From positions 1 through 30,307 of the forward strand of contig URNG01000026.1 of assembly GCA_900549295.1 (NCBI GenBank): a stretch of DNA of 30,307 nucleotides, read 5' to 3'. Source of the stretch: an uncultured Rhodocyclaceae bacterium. Its GTDB lineage: Bacteria; Pseudomonadota; Gammaproteobacteria; Burkholderiales; Rhodocyclaceae. Every line of letters begins with the position of its first letter. Within the stretch, counting starts at the first letter, position 1. Below the pieces are notes generated by a model. It had not been told where the DNA came from, did no database searches, and saw only the letters and a program-made list of their open reading frames with translations. Below, piece after piece: positions 29,778 to 30,307 of this stretch. The position numbers were made by a program, and so were the translations under genes.

Positions 29778-30302
29778 CTAAACCGATTTACCGGGGTTCA
29801 TCAGGCCGCCGCCGTCGATTGTCCGCTTGATCGCGCGCATCAGTTCGATTTCGACCGGCGACTTGTAGCGCAGGATTTCCTCGCGCTTCAATTGCCCCAG
29901 GCCATGTTCCGCTGAAATCGAGCCGGCGCAGGCGTGAACCGCGTCATGCACGATGCGGTTGACCTCGGCTTGGCGCGCCAGCAGGGCGGCGTTGCCTGCC
30001 GCGTCCGGGTGCGACAGGTTGTAGTGCAGGTTGCCGTCGCCCACGTGGCCGAAGGCCACCACGCGGCTGCCGGGGAAGGCGGCGGCGAGCGCCGCGCCGG
30101 CCTGGTCGATGAATCCGGCGATGCGCGACAGCGGCACGGCGATGTCATGCTTGATGCTGAACCCCTCGCGCTTCTGCGCTTCCGAGATGTTTTCGCGCAG
30201 CGCCCACAACTTCTGTGTCTGCGCTTCGCTGGCGGCCACGATGCCGCCTGTTACTGCGCCAGCGGCGAAGGCACCGGGCAGGCAAAATTCGACCGCCCGG
30301 CA
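29778..30302 (-). CDS. FAD-linked oxidase C-terminal region (GlcD/D-2-hydroxyacid dehydrogenase type), partial or broken
   Basis: The leftward frame encodes the C-terminal cap domain of FAD-linked oxidases of the VAO/GlcD group, which oxidise D-2-hydroxy acids such as glycolate or D-lactate. Seen are SEAQTQKLWALRENISEAQKREGF, SIKHDIAVPLSRI, the metal-site motif FGHVGDGNLHYN, and the SISAEHGLGQLKREEIL and MRAIKRTIDGGGLMNPGK segments. Full-length proteins have about 460-490 residues with an N-terminal FAD domain; only about 175 are here. An in-frame TGA lies at 30303-30305, inside what should be coding sequence. The gene may therefore be frameshifted, start anew at GTG 30239, or contain a sequence error. 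Confidence 0.8.
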   Translation of the reverse strand, partial: CRAVEFCLPGAFAAGAVTGGIVAASEAQTQKLWALRENISEAQKREGFSIKHDIAVPLSRIAGFIDQAGAALAAAFPGSRVVAFGHVGDGNLHYNLSHPDAAGNAALLARQAEVNRIVHDAVHACAGSISAEHGLGQLKREEILRYKSPVEIELMRAIKRTIDGGGLMNPGKSV

Positions 30303-30307
30303 TCATC

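Noticed and set aside
29615..29830. 71-codon plus-strand frame over tRNA-Val
   Set aside because: It starts inside the tRNA and runs through its terminator; no coding pattern.
1..30307. CRISPR arrays, rRNA genes and insertion sequences
   Set aside because: No regularly spaced repeats, rRNA sequence or transposase was seen on either strand.

Overview
The window is the right part of a P2-like (myovirus) prophage, from base 1 to about 23,110. It is followed by a conserved stretch of host chromosome. The host order tRNA-His, tig, clpP, clpX, lon, hupB, tRNA-Val, together with the high GC and the protein sequences, suggests a betaproteobacterium (Rhodocyclales/Nitrosomonadales-like). This is inferred from sequence alone; no search was run.

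Layout. (1) 1-615, minus strand: the N-terminal two thirds of an Rci/shufflon-type tyrosine recombinase, cut by the window edge. It sits where P2 phages keep their tail-fibre genes. (2) 744-7275, plus strand: tail module in P2 order: sheath FI, tube FII, E and E+E' with an intact -1 slippery site, tape measure T, U and D, closed by a terminator. (3) 7318-8935: two toxin-antitoxin cargo modules. A HigBA/RelE-type pair lies on the minus strand between two nearly identical 48-bp terminator repeats, and hicAB follows on the plus strand. (4) 9070-10962: the lysogeny switch. A short XRE repressor heads a leftward operon of small orphan genes; a P22-Cro-like gene runs rightward; nested TGTTAA palindromes lie between them. 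(5) 10762-13197: regulators, including a small XRE protein, a two-repeat orphan, a partially duplicated antirepressor, a YdaT-like protein and an Ogr/Delta zinc finger. (6) 13276-15993: primase-helicase. (7) 16039-18918: eight small, mostly overlapping orphan genes. (8) 18915-21690: a DNA-modification cluster with a C5-cytosine methyltransferase carrying four repeats in place of a normal target-recognition region, a translationally coupled PAPS-reductase-like PP-loop protein, and an apparent Dam fragment. (9) 21724-22978: DUF4224 protein and integrase. The integrase ends 136 bp from the 3' end of tRNA-His, the likely attachment site.

The host part is the classical trigger factor/Clp/Lon proteostasis locus, with a sigma32-like promoter before lon and a sigma70 promoter before hupB. 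A leftward FAD-linked oxidase C-terminal region at the right edge has an in-frame stop just inside the window.

The best candidates for something undescribed are the repeat-bearing methyltransferase coupled to the PP-loop protein, and a possible tail-fibre shufflon beyond the left edge.
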